64,000 nt of DNA from Phlegmacium glaucopus (Eukaryota > Basidiomycota > Agaricomycetes > Agaricales > Cortinariaceae), in contig MU130626.1 in assembly GCA_015039465.1 (NCBI GenBank), positions 236,804 to 300,803 of the forward strand. Reading direction: 5' to 3'. A program made the translations under genes and the position numbers. Shown in pieces: positions 1 to 12,358 of this stretch (position 1 is the stretch's first letter; every line of letters starts with the position of its first letter). The notes under the pieces were generated by a model that searched no databases, was not told where the DNA came from, and saw nothing but the letters and a program-made list of their open reading frames with translations.

Positions 1-302
1 AAGATTGTGACAGCCATAAAGACTCACGCAGGATCGAGGACAAGGCGACCAGCTCGTTGTTCATGAATCGAGAAGATATCGATGACAGGCTTATCGTTGT
101 CGATAGGGCTCGCAGCAGACAAAGCCTCTTTGTTCAATGTGTTCACAGACATGAACGTCGTTTGGAGTCGCCGAAAATAGTGTGTAACATCAAGAAAGAT
201 AGCAGTATTAGGCCAGCGGGGATATAAGTAAGCGAAATGCTTGGGAAGTGATAGAAGCTTTACCATTGATTTAGAAAGACCATTTTTGGAACGAAAAGGC
301 AC
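1..302 (-). CDS. Partial unrecognised gene, first exon, runs off the left edge
   Basis: An open frame on the minus strand starts with ATG at 302 and reads about 91 codons. It ends near a good splice donor (GTGAGT, minus strand, at about 27-22), so this looks like the first exon of a gene continuing beyond the left edge. An alternative in-frame ATG lies 12 codons in. The peptide has no signal peptide and no motif that I recognise. It is rich in Leu, Phe and Arg in the middle (FLDVTHYFRRLQTTFM). The function is unknown, and chance coding cannot be excluded because only one exon is visible. Confidence 0.35.
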
Positions 303-1534
303 ACCTGTCAGTATAGCTAGTTACATGAGATTTCGTTCCATGTCTTTCGTGCAGATTTCTTTCGTAGAATAATCCCAAGTGGTTGTCGATTCACCGAAGG
401 ATGACATATAAAGGTCACGGTATAACCAAATTGGACATACAGTGCAGGTAAGAAAAAAATCAGGTCAACTTTGACCAAAATGGCCAGTTTACACACCCAT
501 GGGGAAATCTCACTTCCTGTCGTCGTCACGATGACTTATCTACTCTTATCTGCGGCTTTGGTTAGAGAGGATGTTGCGAGGTCCTTCACACGAACATCAA
601 GGTCGGTGCGGTGTGAGTGTCACCATGTGGGAAGATGGTAGCAATCTGTCCATCAACAACTTGAAAGTCACGCATTTTTGCACAAATTCTGTCGATGTTA
701 AAGAGAGATATGTAGTTAAAATTACTAAAATATATAGGCCTGTTGTTAGAGGGAGAAAAGGGAGAAAAGAAAAAAGTGTACGGAATAATCTCCAAATTCT
801 ATCCACATTTCCTATTTTCTCCCTCTTGAGCGCCCTAAGGAGACTGGCTTCAGGTCTATAAAAAGGACGAGGCCCTGGTACAATTTTCGGTGCAAAAGTT
901 GGACTACCGGTGAAATCAGGTGGATCAAGGGTAACGGTCACCGCTCAAGCGCTCACCGGCGCTCACTACTCGGCAATGCATTGACCGATGAGCCACCCAA
1001 TTTTACCAAAATGTAGATACAAGTGGTCTCTTGTTGTAAAAAAAAATCGACGAAGATGACCGGACAAGATATGAGCGGACTAGCCTCTACATATAAGATC
1101 AATAGATTCTAAGATCTGAGGAAGGTTCTCTATGATTAGTGTGTAATTAAAGTGATGGGGTACCCTGCCAGTGGGGGCCTGTGGATATCACAATAGAGAG
1201 AAGTCGACTTATCACACACATGCATACTTATGTCGTGAGAATACATCAGGAAGGTATAAAAATAAAGAGGCAGAGGTTACAATGGTATGGAGGGTCGCGG
1301 AGATTCAGCGCTCAGCGCTCATGTATCGTGGGGGCTGTCTTTGAACCTTTCGTTTATTATAGGGTGGTCGAAGTTTATGTTTTTATTTTTATTTTTTTCG
1401 ATCAAACTCAAGGCATGAGTGCATGAACAGTTCGCATGACCAAGCACATAATTTGACAATAGTTGATAAACAATAAATCATATTTTTCTGCATACATGAA
1501 TGGAAAAGCAAGGCATGTGTCTTTTAAATACAAT
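303..1534. other. Intergenic region, no supported gene
   Basis: Only short overlapping frames without family resemblance are present. A TATAAAAAG-like box lies near 857 on the plus strand but no convincing ORF follows it. The stretch from 1490 to 1534 is AT-rich and forms the 3' flank of the minus-strand coiled-coil gene. Confidence 0.5.
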
Positions 1535-3355
1535 TTAGGAAGATCCAGATGCTAGTAAGAAGCGAATAACTTGGCCAGCAGCCTCTTCAACTATAGCATG
1601 GTGCTCAGCGACAACCTTATCAAGAACTTTGATCAGAAACTTGTCAGGATGCCACCTAAGTAGCTCAATCCTGTTACACTCCTTCCGGGTTTTCTTTTCG
1701 TATCCGGGACGTTCGTTGTGGTAGAAGAACTCGACCATGCGCTCTGTGGTGATATCTTCAGGAGCAAAGACGTCATGAAGGGTCGGCCAGGGAAGGAGTT
1801 CAAAGGAGAGGACCGGGACACTGGACTTGAGAGCTGCCCATTTGGATTCGTAGAGCGCGAAGCGGTCCGCGACGGTGAGAGGAGGGGGGGAAGGAGGGGG
1901 AGAAGGAGAAGGAGAGTAAGGGGCGGCAGTGCGCATCGATGCGTCCATATCAAAGAACATTGAGGCATCCCTCATGGATGCGTCAACACCGTCAAAGCCA
2001 CGAGAATGCCACTGGGTTCTAGCATGGTTGGCGGCCATCTCCGCCTGCTGCGCTGCATCGAACCAAGAACGGGCCTCTTGTTCCGCATGCAATCGAGCTG
2101 CTTGCTCCCATTGAAGACGATCCTGAGCCTCCTGCTGGAAACGTAAGGCAGCGTCGATGAAAGCTTGAGCGTCTCTTTGCTCTTGAGCAAGTCGCTCGTT
2201 TTCGAGGCGAGTACGTTCTTCGTGTATTCTACGAGCTTCTCGTTCTTCACGCAATCGAGCAATTTCTTCATTGCGACGATTAGTTTCCAGTTCTTGAGCT
2301 AAACGGTCTCTCTCTGCCTGCTGTCGAAGTTCCTCGGCGTGCCTCGCCTCTTGGAGAATGCGCCGGAAGTGCTGGTGATCCGCAAACTGCTCCTCTCGTG
2401 CTCGGCGTAAAGCCTCTTCTCGCTGCTCTTGTTCACGCATTTCGAGTTCTCGAGCAAGTCGTTCGTTTTCGAGGCGAGTGCGTTCTTCCTCCATTCTACG
2501 TTCTTCATGCAATCGAGCAATTTCTTCATTGCGACGATGACTTTCTTGTTCACGAGCCAAACGATCTCTCTCTGCCTGCTGTCGAAGTTCCTCGGCGTGC
2601 ATCGCCTCTTGGAAAAAGCGCTGATGATTCGCAAACTGCTCCTCTTGAGCTCGGTGTAACCTCTCTTCTCGCTGCTGTCGGATGAACAGCTCATGTGCCT
2701 GGCGTGTAGCCTTGTACAGCCGTTCCTGCTCGGCTGTAGTGGCGTTAGCTTTCCTCTGCGTCGCAAATGCTCGTCGTTGTTCCTCCTCTTGTGCCAAGGA
2801 AGCCTTACCCTTGGCCTCTCTCTCCGCGTTGATCAAGGGAGCCAATTCTGCAGCGCGGTCAGCAGCGGCACGCGCCTCTGCCAGACCAGTGGTGATGTGG
2901 CGTTCAACACCAAGTTTACGAAACTCCTTCAAGAAAATTTCCTCTTCATGGTCAAGTGGTGCCCGGGTCTGTTTGGCAGTATTGAAGGCAACTCGACTAA
3001 GCCCTGCAAACTGGGAATCCCGGGCAGCCTTATCTTTCCCTAGATTGCGAATGGAGCGACGCATGTGGAGGGGTTGCCGAGAGGCCGTACGGCGCATCCC
3101 GACACGATGGTATGCCTTACCAACGGGTCTGGAAGGTTTAGGCTTGGGCAGAGAGGAAAACGCGCCATGGCGCTTCCGGCGGGGGGGTGGGGTCGAAAGA
3201 CGTGATTTGAAGGAAGATGAACGAGGGACTGAATGGCCGCCAGGGCCAGAAACTGGAAGGACAGTGGGAGTTTCGGCAACGCCGAAGAGCTTGAAAGGAG
3301 AAAGGTAAGGATGTGCACAAAGCTTGTTGAGGGCCTTCTTTGGAGTAGTAAACAT
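1535..3355 (-). CDS. Long Glu/Arg-rich coiled-coil protein with a J-like C-terminus
   Basis: A single-exon gene of 606 codons. Residues 1-130 are basic and Pro/Ser-rich and probably disordered. Residues about 135-430 form a charged Glu/Arg/Gln-rich region with strong coiled-coil character. Within it a unit of about 80 residues is duplicated, and both copies contain HAEELRQQAERDRLA and RRNEEIARL. A Pro-rich linker (PSPSPPPSPPPL) follows. The C-terminal 100 residues contain LRWHPDKF, which resembles the HPD motif of J domains, but the rest of the J-domain helix pattern is not clear. Many Agaricomycetes have lineage-specific proteins of this layout with unknown role. The start ATG at 3355 follows a TATAAAAG box on the minus strand about 150 bp upstream. 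It is divergently paired with the gene at 3900. A chaperone or scaffold role is inference only. Confidence 0.8.
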   Translation of the reverse strand: MFTTPKKALNKLCAHPYLSPFKLFGVAETPTVLPVSGPGGHSVPRSSSFKSRLSTPPPRRKRHGAFSSLPKPKPSRPVGKAYHRVGMRRTASRQPLHMRRSIRNLGKDKAARDSQFAGLSRVAFNTAKQTRAPLDHEEEIFLKEFRKLGVERHITTGLAEARAAADRAAELAPLINAEREAKGKASLAQEEEQRRAFATQRKANATTAEQERLYKATRQAHELFIRQQREERLHRAQEEQFANHQRFFQEAMHAEELRQQAERDRLAREQESHRRNEEIARLHEERRMEEERTRLENERLARELEMREQEQREEALRRAREEQFADHQHFRRILQEARHAEELRQQAERDRLAQELETNRRNEEIARLREEREARRIHEERTRLENERLAQEQRDAQAFIDAALRFQQEAQDRLQWEQAARLHAEQEARSWFDAAQQAEMAANHARTQWHSRGFDGVDASMRDASMFFDMDASMRTAAPYSPSPSPPPSPPPLTVADRFALYESKWAALKSSVPVLSFELLPWPTLHDVFAPEDITTERMVEFFYHNERPGYEKKTRKECNRIELLRWHPDKFLIKVLDKVVAEHHAIVEEAAGQVIRFLLASGSS

Positions 3356-3899
3356 AGCGACTTGATGAAAAAAGGGAGAATGAATTCAAGATATATAGAG
3401 AGTAAATCGAGTCTGTCCAGTGGTACTTGATGGGTCTTGAGGATAGTCTTGCGTCTTGGGGCGTCTTGGGGTGAACGAGGCCAGGCAAGTTTTGAAAACC
3501 TTTTATATCCTAGGTTGCACTGGTTCCCAATGGAGATCTCCATTGTCTTTCAACCTGGCCGCACGAACGCTTTGACTTCAGTTCTGATTTTGAGTTTCCT
3601 TTAGTGAGCGACACTTCCTGATTTGGTAATGGGGCCACCGAATGCCAAAAACGGCGTCGCCCAACACAAAGCTTTCAAGGGGTCGTAATGCGTCACCATC
3701 AAGGCCACGAAGGGCCATCATGCAGCGCCTGTGCCACTGGGGCCACTGGAAAGTGGGAAGGTATATTTAAAGAGAAATCACCAGTATTTTCGAACAAACG
3801 AACCTTCAACATACTCGCAAGCTTCTACGAGCCCCTCAACGTTCAACCCTCCAAGCCAACCCTCCACACTCAGTAAAGCTACCTTTTAGATAAACAATA
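3356..3899. promoter_or_regulatory. Shared bidirectional promoter
   Basis: The 544 bp separate two divergent start codons. A TATAAAAG box is readable on the minus strand near 3503-3510, facing the coiled-coil gene. TATATTTAAAG is readable on the plus strand near 3762-3772, about 130 bp before the ATG at 3900. Both boxes point outward, as expected for a divergent promoter. No specific transcription-factor site was recognised. Confidence 0.5.
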
Positions 3900-4676
3900 A
3901 TGGTTCAAACCCGCAGTGCCACAAAAAAAGAACAAGCCCTCGCTGCAGTGCCCAAACCTCTTGTTCGTGAAGAAACCATCATCGAAATCACTACGTCCGC
4001 GACGGGTCTGGGCACTCATATTCGCTGGGTGCGCCAGCCCCAACATCCGAACGAGATTCCTGAAATCTTGAGTCACGACTTGACACTGGATCCTCGTTTC
4101 GTAACTCCAACCCCAGAGATACCGACCCATTTGACGACGCCACCTAAACTCACTCCTCGACGCAGGATTGGCAACCCTGGTATTTTCAATAGCGGATTCA
4201 CTACTCGTTTCAAGCTCTCCCAGGATGAGGTTGAGCACATTGTAAGGTCTGCTAGAATCTACGGCAGGGATCTTTCGACCGGATTCGAAGTCTATTGCAC
4301 AAAAGAAGGGACTTCGCCAGAACCCACTGATACGTTCGAGAACGTCCTCCAGCGTCGCACTGTAGCTCTTCATTCACCCTTCCCTGGTGCAAATGTGGAG
4401 GCGACAACACCGCTGAGCCTTGATCCTCACGGAACGCATCCCGACATTTCCCTTAGCCCTACCCACAACCAGGGGATCGATACAGGTTACACTCACGAAA
4501 CGCATCTCGACATTTCGCAAGACGATTCCGCTCCTTCCTACAACCAGATTTCCCCTAGCTTAACTCAAGGAGCTTTGCTTACAGGCGGAGTTCGGGGTTT
4601 GGGTCCAAGTGGCACAGTGCTTATCGGTCCGGACGGTCGAGCTATTGTCCCAGGAATTGTGCCAGGATACTATTAA
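3900..4676 (+). CDS. Unrecognised Pro/Thr-rich protein, 258 aa
   Basis: An intact single-exon frame starts MVQTRSATKKE and ends at a TAA. The N-terminal 90 residues are Pro/Thr-rich. A basic TPRRR patch is followed by a compact segment (about residues 100-155) containing FKLSQDEVEHIVRSARIYGR, which looks folded and helical. The C-terminal third is low complexity with two related repeats (GTHPDISLS and ETHLDISQD) and a Gly-rich tail. There is no signal peptide or membrane segment. It shares a divergent promoter with the coiled-coil gene, so co-regulation is possible. I do not recognise a family. Confidence 0.7.
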   Translation: MVQTRSATKKEQALAAVPKPLVREETIIEITTSATGLGTHIRWVRQPQHPNEIPEILSHDLTLDPRFVTPTPEIPTHLTTPPKLTPRRRIGNPGIFNSGFTTRFKLSQDEVEHIVRSARIYGRDLSTGFEVYCTKEGTSPEPTDTFENVLQRRTVALHSPFPGANVEATTPLSLDPHGTHPDISLSPTHNQGIDTGYTHETHLDISQDDSAPSYNQISPSLTQGALLTGGVRGLGPSGTVLIGPDGRAIVPGIVPGYY

Positions 4677-5470
4677 TTCATAACTGCCAATGCTTCTATC
4701 AAAGCAGGTATATAATATACATACTTTTTGCTACTGCCACGGCCTCGTTCTTCCGACCTTCCAATACCTCGCTCCAGTTAATTGTTTTATGGCTGTGAAT
4801 GATCAAAGTTAAAAAACAAAGTTCAAGCCGATGATCATGGTGGTATGAAGAAGCTCGAGTCCTCATGGTGTCCTTCACTTGTCCATCATGAGCGCTGAAC
4901 GTGAACGTTGAACAGCCTTGACCACTTAATGACCGAGGGGCTGATCGTGGGAACGGCCCATGTCGCCCGACGGGGTTAGGTGCGGAGATATAGTCAAAAT
5001 AAGCACTTGTGATAATTCCTATTATGGTCATATTAAAAAGTTTAAAAAAAAAGAATGCAAACAATAATTTTCATACAATCGCACGACTACTAAAAAATCG
5101 TGTGATTGGATGCCGCCTCTCAACTGCCAGTTCTACAATGTCAAGAGCCTATCGTTATGAATACAAGCTATATATTTGCAACCCAGGAGAATTATCAGAA
5201 CTCAATAAAGTTACTACTACTATAAGTACAACTAGTATCTAGAACCCTTTTGAGAACTAACTAAAACCACATGATAGATGGATCTGTATGAAGGCGAATA
5301 AACCAATAATAATTACATGCCAAGTGCAATAAATAATTTCAGACAACGTCCTGTTTAAATTGAATCGTTGATTCGCCCCACACATCTTCGCGAGATTTTT
5401 TGGATGGAAGGGAAGGACGTAAGTTATGGATTTTCTAGTTCTACCTTTGCCTGCTGAGGGGTATGATATT
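4677..5470. other. AT-rich intergenic region
   Basis: No supported gene. The region holds poly-A/T runs and short chance frames, and separates the 3' ends of the flanking convergent genes. Confidence 0.5.
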
Positions 5471-6952
5471 TCAGTTCAGTTTACTGCAGCGTTGAATGTT
5501 TAAAAATAAACAACATACCGCGTTCAAGTCCACCACGGAGTCATGAGCTGTACTAGTATTCCGACTGTTGGGCATCGCGGGTACATCGGCTAGCTGGAAG
5601 GTTAGACGTCCATTCGAGACGAGAATCTTCGTCGTCCTGCTATTCCGTCGTTCGCCCTGCGATGAAAGTGTACTTTCCTCTACATCCCCTTGCTCGAATC
5701 GCCCTCCTTCAATTTTTAGTCGATTATTCAAGATTACCAGCATGGTCGTGGCGTATAGTTTCGACATGGAAAGTCCTGGGATCACAAAAATTTCGTTGCG
5801 GGAGGAATATAGACAGAGGTGTAAGATGGCCATGATTGCTTTTCAAGGAAGAGTGAATTTCATATCAGGGTACTGGATAACTAGTTGTACCTACCGGTTA
5901 ATCCACCTATTTCGATGAGCAGACGGACAAGTCTGACAATCATGATGTGAGTGGACCGTAAACCAGTTCCGTGACGCATGAGCTGTGAAATTTTTAGCGC
6001 AACCATATCAAAGCGACGCTAGCTAGATCACGCACGAAGTAAGGCATAGAAAGAGCTATCGAGAGATCACATATAGCACCAATTCCGTTCCATGCCTGTC
6101 CACAACTTGTCGTCAGAAAAGTAACCTAAAATAATAATAAATAGCAAGAGCATACAGCGATGGAAGGGAACCCCATATCCCCAGACAATAGAATTGAAAA
6201 AGTTTTGGCGCGGAAGAATGCCTCCGCAGAGAACATCGCAGAACATACAGAGGCGACGGAGAACTTTGATATAAAATTTTTAAGTCGTGCGAACATACTT
6301 ACAGAGCATCGGGAACCTGACTTACAGCGGCAATGATAATTGTTGGCTTTAGCTCACTCGAAATCATCCAGATGCGATATGCAAAGAAGAGTTGGCCAAC
6401 CCCGCCAGCTTTCGAGTCATCTTTGTTAATAAGGAGGTTCTTCATGAAAAATCGCACTCACTTATTCCACCAGCTACAGGGATAGTAAACCAAAGTGTAC
6501 GCAGGAGGTCCAGCTCATTTGGATCTCCTAACGATTTCACCAAAGCCGTGACAACATCATAGGCGACTACTGCCGATTGAACACATTCACAGAACAAGAC
6601 ACCGTACACTTGAAGTTTGGGCAGTAGATGATCCTGAGGAAAAGCGATATAATATGTATCTGACCGGGAAGCAACGATGAGCTTATGAAGGATTTGGAAG
6701 GTGGAATGTTACCAACAGACTTGGAGACAGAGCATTCCTAGCAGGCCCCAATTGATAGCAAGCGCGACAATCTATAACCAAAGTCAGGATCTTGAAACCT
6801 TTGGAAATACAATCCGGGTTTACCAAGGAGGTCGCGCTATGGAAAGGTTAGATTGGTGAGATACATGTGAACAATCCAGATGAGGAAGAAAAGGAAACTT
6901 ACACGGTACGAAGATCACTGGGATCATCAAGGGAAGTTGAATTTGAAGCCAT
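5471..6952 (-). CDS. DUF6534 family multi-pass membrane protein, nine exons
   Basis: The exons join in one frame: 6952-6903, 6836-6824, 6771-6717, 6659-6462, 6408-6326, 6263-6156, 6095-6036, 5982-5895, 5838-5471. They give 1023 bases, or 340 aa. All introns end in AG and begin with GT; the third donor (GTTGGT) is weak. The product matches the Agaricomycete seven-helix DUF6534 layout. It has an N-terminal helix with NWGLLGMLCLQVYTYYIAFP, then QDHLLPKLQVYGV, then AWNGIGAICDLSIALSM. Next comes the RSTHIMIVRLVRLLIEIG segment that opens DUF6534, and finally the family end motif SKLYATTMLVILNNRL. The cytoplasmic tail is Ser/Asn-rich. The family is large in mushrooms and has no established function; a receptor-like or membrane role is inference. 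The 13-bp second exon is unusually small but keeps the frame. Confidence 0.85.
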
Positions 6953-8620
6953 CTCAAAGGGTGTTTAGTGGGTGAGATGACCGTTTCAATGGGTTACAGC
7001 GTCATGCCCTCCTGAGGGGAGAAAAAAGTTAAGCTTGAGAGTCAGTAGAATGGTTATAAGCAAACACAAAGGGGTATTACAAACGTGCGTGCCACTTATA
7101 TGGACCAGAGCATCTGGAACTTGGCTGAACCTTATAGTCAACGCAGTTGTGAGAATCCTTCTGTAATATCCGCAGGATTTACGGGATATCCCTGACAGCC
7201 GATCTCGATTCTCTAGAGATCTACCAGGATCTGCCTCAGTGGTCCAGTGGCTGTAGATGACATCAGAATAATGTATCGCAAGTTAAATATTGTGAATCCC
7301 CCTGGACAAATAATATATACAACTTTTACTATAAACAGTGAAGATCGCTGCACTGAGGTCGTTTTCGAGGGGAATAGATCTTAGTGAGTATGTTTATCTT
7401 CAGATGTCAACGTGCACCCAAAAATGCAAATGTTCGGCATACCCAGTACCGGTTCTTGCGGGTTTCCTAAATTTAGAACAGATGACAATCAACCAATTAT
7501 TAGGTTCTTTGCACATGTTTGATCTGGGAGAACTATCAGCAAGTGGCAGGTACCTGGTTATTGTCAGCGACAAGTTGGACAGACAAGCTGAGGACTTGAG
7601 GCATGTCGTGTAAGTGCCTTTCCGGCTCCGAAGCTATGAATCCGTGGATGCTCAATCCGCAGGTCTCGGTGTAACATTCAACTCACTTGAGGATATGATT
7701 GAGGAGAAAAGATAAACCAACTTTGCAGACTTTTTCTTCTAGGGGAGCTAGCTTGTATGCCTGCGCCATCATCAAGACTTAAGTCGTTGGCCGAGTTGGT
7801 GAACATGGTGAACATACCATTGTCGACTGACCATTTATTTTATCTAAACGTAGCAATAGATCTCTCGTCTCTCAAGTGGAAATCTGGTTAGCAGATTTTC
7901 AGTAAATAGTAGTCAAGAGAAGACTTTAGTTTAGAAATGTATGGGAGGCAGGATGGCATCGGACCGACTCGAACTAAGTTTCGAATATCAAAGCGCAGCA
8001 CCAAGCGCTCATCGGATGACATTTGGATTAGAACAAAGAGAGGTTATGCGCGGGTCATCGATGTGGCCTTCGTGGAGTCAAGGTCATATGATCATCAAAA
8101 ACAGGCATCTTCACTGTCAAATGTAATTTGGAAATGCCAGTGGTCAAGACCCAATCAAGACCCGTCAAACCCAATTGTAATGTAGTACGGTCAAAGGGCC
8201 ACTTACGATGAGATTAAAAACTTATGGCATGTCAGTAACTTGTTACGTACTAATAGTACCTGGGAAAACAAAAGGGATTTTCGCCTATTTACAGAGTATA
8301 AGGAGGTATAAGGCCATCATCGGGAGGAGACAGAGGAGACCCGCCTGAATTCTTGTATATTCAGCAAGTTCCGTAGACCCATGTGAAATTCGACGGTCCA
8401 TCTCTTTTTCTACTTTGGAGATGTGTTGGTGCATTGTACGACAGAGTGTCGGTGTGAAAATCCTGTTGTCTCCTAGATCTGGCCTCCACATAGACAACCG
8501 ACCCTAGGTCACAGCCTGAGTGTATATCTTTAGCGTTTAGGCTGCATCGAATTAGTTCTTTTATAGTTAGGCAGGCAATAATGGGCTTCTAAGTCCTGAG
8601 CTAGATTGATTTTTACATAG
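6953..8620. other. Intergenic region, no supported gene
   Basis: A plus-strand frame at 7338-7613 and shorter ones around 7940-8180 show no family motif, splice pattern or codon structure that would support a gene. I see nothing else in this stretch. Confidence 0.45.
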
Positions 8621-8700
8621 CCATTCAGTTTTCAAAAATACATTTTTGGGCAAAAGCCCTGATGCACTGCCATTGGCCCAAAAAGGTGAAAAATATCAAT

Positions 8701-10662
8701 TTAGAGAAATCCTCTCCATCGAATTTCAATCCAACGAAACGGAAAGTACAGCAAACCGCTGACCGCAAAGGCAACCTCAAACCCGATATCCCCTGTCCTA
8801 CGAGCAATGGGACCTGTAAACCATACTTGGCTCATAGAAGGAATCACCACACCAAATGACAATACACCCGCAGCCACCGCAGCGATTCCGGACGGAAGGC
8901 GCTTGGGAACGTTCCATGCCGTTACGTCATATTGGGATGGATCATTTTTGCGGAAGTAGAGATGTTCTATCATAATGATGGCGATGTATGCAGAGGACCA
9001 GTATCCGACTAATCCAAGAAAGTTGATTAGAGTATCATAAAATCGATGGGCACCAACAATCGAGATTGGGACAACGCTGTTAAATCGGCGAACATCAATC
9101 AAAACCCCTTCAACACCATTGGTATATGATGAAATAATACCACCCACATAGCAGTTGCTACCACCGAGAATACGTATCGTGGTACTATGGCCAAAATAGG
9201 CATAAACGCTTGGAGATTGATTGATACAGAATAAAATGTAGCAGCAATGTTTCCGGCGACAGAGAGGCTCAGCAGGACCATAAGAAATTTGCCGAAATTG
9301 CCTACGGGGTGAAGCATAGCTTCAAACAGCCCACCTACGTTGCCGCCGGTATATCCTTGCTCCCAAACAGGGACGGAGGGTACCGCAACAGCGACGGCGG
9401 CTCCAAGACATTGGAGTGATACCTGAGAAGTAGAGAAGGTTGGGGTAAGGAGTAGAAACAAAGTCGATACATACGATGGGTAGTAAAAGTCCTGCATAGG
9501 AAGATAGAAAGATTTTCCAACTGACAAATCTTTGAAATTAAGTTTTAAATAGCTTCCCAAGAATTTCGCACCTTGAGACATTTGGATGATAATAGCTTGT
9601 GAAGTCGGAACTGAGGCCCGAATAGGTAATAGAAAATCCAGCCAACGTTGAAGCAAAGTTTAAAATAGCAGAGGCTGTAGCTGATACGGCTGGCGGGGGG
9701 TTGGATAGATGCTTTCCACCGGCGCCAGAAACGATGACAAATGTAATTAGAACAGGGATCCATGATATCCGTTCATACCTGTAACATTCAATGAACATCA
9801 ATTATCTCATAAGAACAGGGTTGTGCATTACCAATTAAGAACTTTAAATCCGCAAAACGATACCAAAAGGGATATCACTGCAATCACGACGATCCCAACG
9901 CTGCCGCAGGGGATGTGTAAGACTTTCGATACCGCACTAGCATAGGAGCAGGAAGGACGTACCTCCAGCTCAGGTTTCCATTGGCGACACTTGCCAACGC
10001 TTGTCCTCCCACAATGCAATTCAAAATTGAAAACCCGATCATGACTGATAAATTCATAATACAGATTAAAATGACTCCGTAATATCTTTAGGCATGATTT
10101 CAGTAAATGAATTCGCGAATAACGTATTACTAACCCAAAGGTATATCGAGATATTATCATTTGCCTCATTCCCAGCTTGGGTCCCCAGGTTGCGCTATCA
10201 TGATCATTTAAGTATATGGGCGGTGCATCTCATGAGTCCAAAACTTACAAGTATGCTGGGAATGCGCAACAAAGCAGGTTAAAGAAAAGGATCGGGAGGC
10301 ATGTATCTCGAAGTCCCAATCCGAATACCACTGGGCCCAATGTACCGGCAGAGAATCTGAAGCTACTCAACCAAAGAGGCCTCAAAGCAAGAAACCCTTC
10401 GTACTCACGAGAGAATATTGACGTTCATGGAAAACCATATAAAAAAAATCTTGCTGTACGGTTTATCAGCGCGCTCATCCAAGGGAACGGGAGAAATGCC
10501 TCAAAAGAAAGTGATCTTAACAAGTATAGTGAGGTAAGGGAAGCTCTTACCTCTCGATTCAACACCCCATGTCAATAATTTCCTGGACACCCGTTCCCAA
10601 CGAAGACGATTGGAATGAACAGTTGTTGCATTTTCCTTCTCTAGATCTTTTTCTGGGACCAT
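8701..10662 (-). CDS. Purine-cytosine permease (NCS1, FCY2-like), copy 1
   Basis: The ten exons join in frame to 1476 bases (491 aa): 10662-10551, 10499-10409, 10356-10249, 10194-10135, 10085-9963, 9900-9832, 9778-9572, 9529-9475, 9422-9148, 9076-8701. The order of motifs is that of fungal FCY2/FCY21 permeases. These are an acidic N-terminus (EKDLEK), GISPVPLDER, FSAGTLGPVVFGLGLRD, WGPKLGMRQMIISRYTFG, LNCIVGGQALASVANGNLSW and TYSGLSSDFTSYYHPNVS. They continue with WEQGYTGGNVGGL, NIAATFYSVSINLQ, IPISIVGAH-type helices and RKNDPSQYDVTAWNVP. Such proteins are plasma-membrane H+ symporters importing cytosine, adenine, guanine or hypoxanthine. An in-frame upstream ATG at 10716 exists, but 10662 fits the family start. 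No break is visible. It is one of three closely similar copies in the window. Confidence 0.92.
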
Positions 10663-12300
10663 TTTGAGGAAATGGTGGAGCCACTGCGTCGTGGAGATAC
10701 AAGGGTCGAAGAACAAATATGAAAACTGTTACCTCATGATGGACCTCGACGTTTTGACTGATAGGACAGAATCGGACTGTAATTATCTAATCAATTGTTC
10801 CCCTCATCTCGACATTTCAATTGGATTTCGAGATAATTTTTTTGATAATGTTTTTGGATCAATGATGGGATCATATTGTGGGATGCGTATCATAGGTGCC
10901 AGATGGTGCTCCAGAGCGGCTTTGTTTTCTAAAGAGAGAGGGGCCGCAATGGCTGCCCCGAAAAACGATGGGGATACGACGAATGACCGATTGAGAAGTG
11001 AGTAACGGCGGTCAATCGGCTTGATGACCCATTGTGTATGCACGGTTGGAACAGGACAATGTAGCTACGAAACGCGCGAAAAAAAGCCTCTATAAGGCTA
11101 TTGGGTCTATAGCCTTTCAGCGGGACGCAGCTGTGCAGGGAGACGAGACGCAAAAAGACAAGTGACGGTGTTGAACTGTACCGTCGCGGCTAGACGGTAA
11201 GATATAATGCGAGGCGTGGGAACAAATAACATTTGAAATAATAATGCCAAGCCTGCTTTTCGACATGCACTGATGCAGCAATCTTTGTGTATCTCTAAAT
11301 GCCTGAGCAAACGGACCCGAGATCAACTATGGTTGATGCTCTGGGGCAAGTATATCTATTATGATATTGGTAGGCTACGAAGATATTGTTCATTAAGATG
11401 CGGGTGCGGTAAGCGAGTTGGGTGAAAGCGCGAAGCGCTTCCCGACCCGAGTAGCAATCCAAATCCTGATTGGGAAAGAGACAAGCTGCGAGGGCGGGTG
11501 GGAAAACCCGCAAACTGAGCTTTGCCAATACTGATTGAGGAAAGCTTCTCGAGTCAGACTGATGCTGACGTGATTGAGTTTGCGTTGCGTATAGGGAGTG
11601 GAGGGCGGGAGCGAAAAACCAGCGAGAGCAAAGGACTCAGCCAGATACTGAGGGCGAACGATGGGTGTCTTAGAAGAAGAAGCGCTGTGACGCTGTGACA
11701 CCTCGTTCCCCCAAAGACTTACTTCTAGTCTACGCTTATTCTTCGCTAAGACGAGAATACTGAGCTCTGCACGTTCGCAATTTGAATGAGATCCGGAAAC
11801 GAAGAGAGATATCGTCAGTGCTCTCAAATATTGACTTTACCTCCTTTTGTTTGACACTGTGGTAATAATGCCGCACAGTCGAAATGGTGAGGGAACGGTA
11901 TAGATGGCTGAAGCCATTGTCAAGTAAGTAATTTACTTGTACTGGGCAACTAGGCTCACTCGCGTCCAGTACTTTTGTGAGACCCATGATCATTATTTGC
12001 TTGTACATGCACTCGTTTTTGCTCGAGTCTCGCGTTGGCCCAAGTAGCGCCAGGTGGCTCCTCAAACGGAGCTTCCAAGGACAAGGAAACTGTTCCAGCG
12101 GCGTTTTGGAGTCGATTTCTAGCCCCATCTGCATCAATAGTGAGGCGGCCAATTGAGTTTGGAATCCACTTTGTTAGCCAATGACTGGAATTATATTACT
12201 ACCCACTGCCAACTCCAACGTCAACATTCCCAACACCACATCAACGTCCATTCTATCAAACCCTGCCCTTCTCCCATCCCACTAGCATCTGCTACTATAT
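10663..12300. repeat. Upstream flank of permease copy 1, duplicated upstream of copy 3
   Basis: No gene is supported. The stretch around 11,760-12,290 is clearly similar to 36,680-37,230 upstream of permease copy 3. Both contain the words TGGCTGAAGCCATTGTCAAG and CCAACACCACATCAACGT. So the duplicated unit includes more than 1.2 kb of non-coding upstream DNA, probably the promoter. Similarity ends near 12,290. Confidence 0.7.
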
Positions 12301-12358
12301 TCCCAAACTGCGAGGAGCCGTGTGTTGCATTTCATGCGTGCGGATGTAAGTAAGTACC

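Noticed and set aside
1633..3308. Several 80-208 codon frames overlapping the coiled-coil gene on other frames and strand
   Set aside because: They are shadows of a repetitive, GC-balanced coding sequence. The 606-codon frame explains the region.
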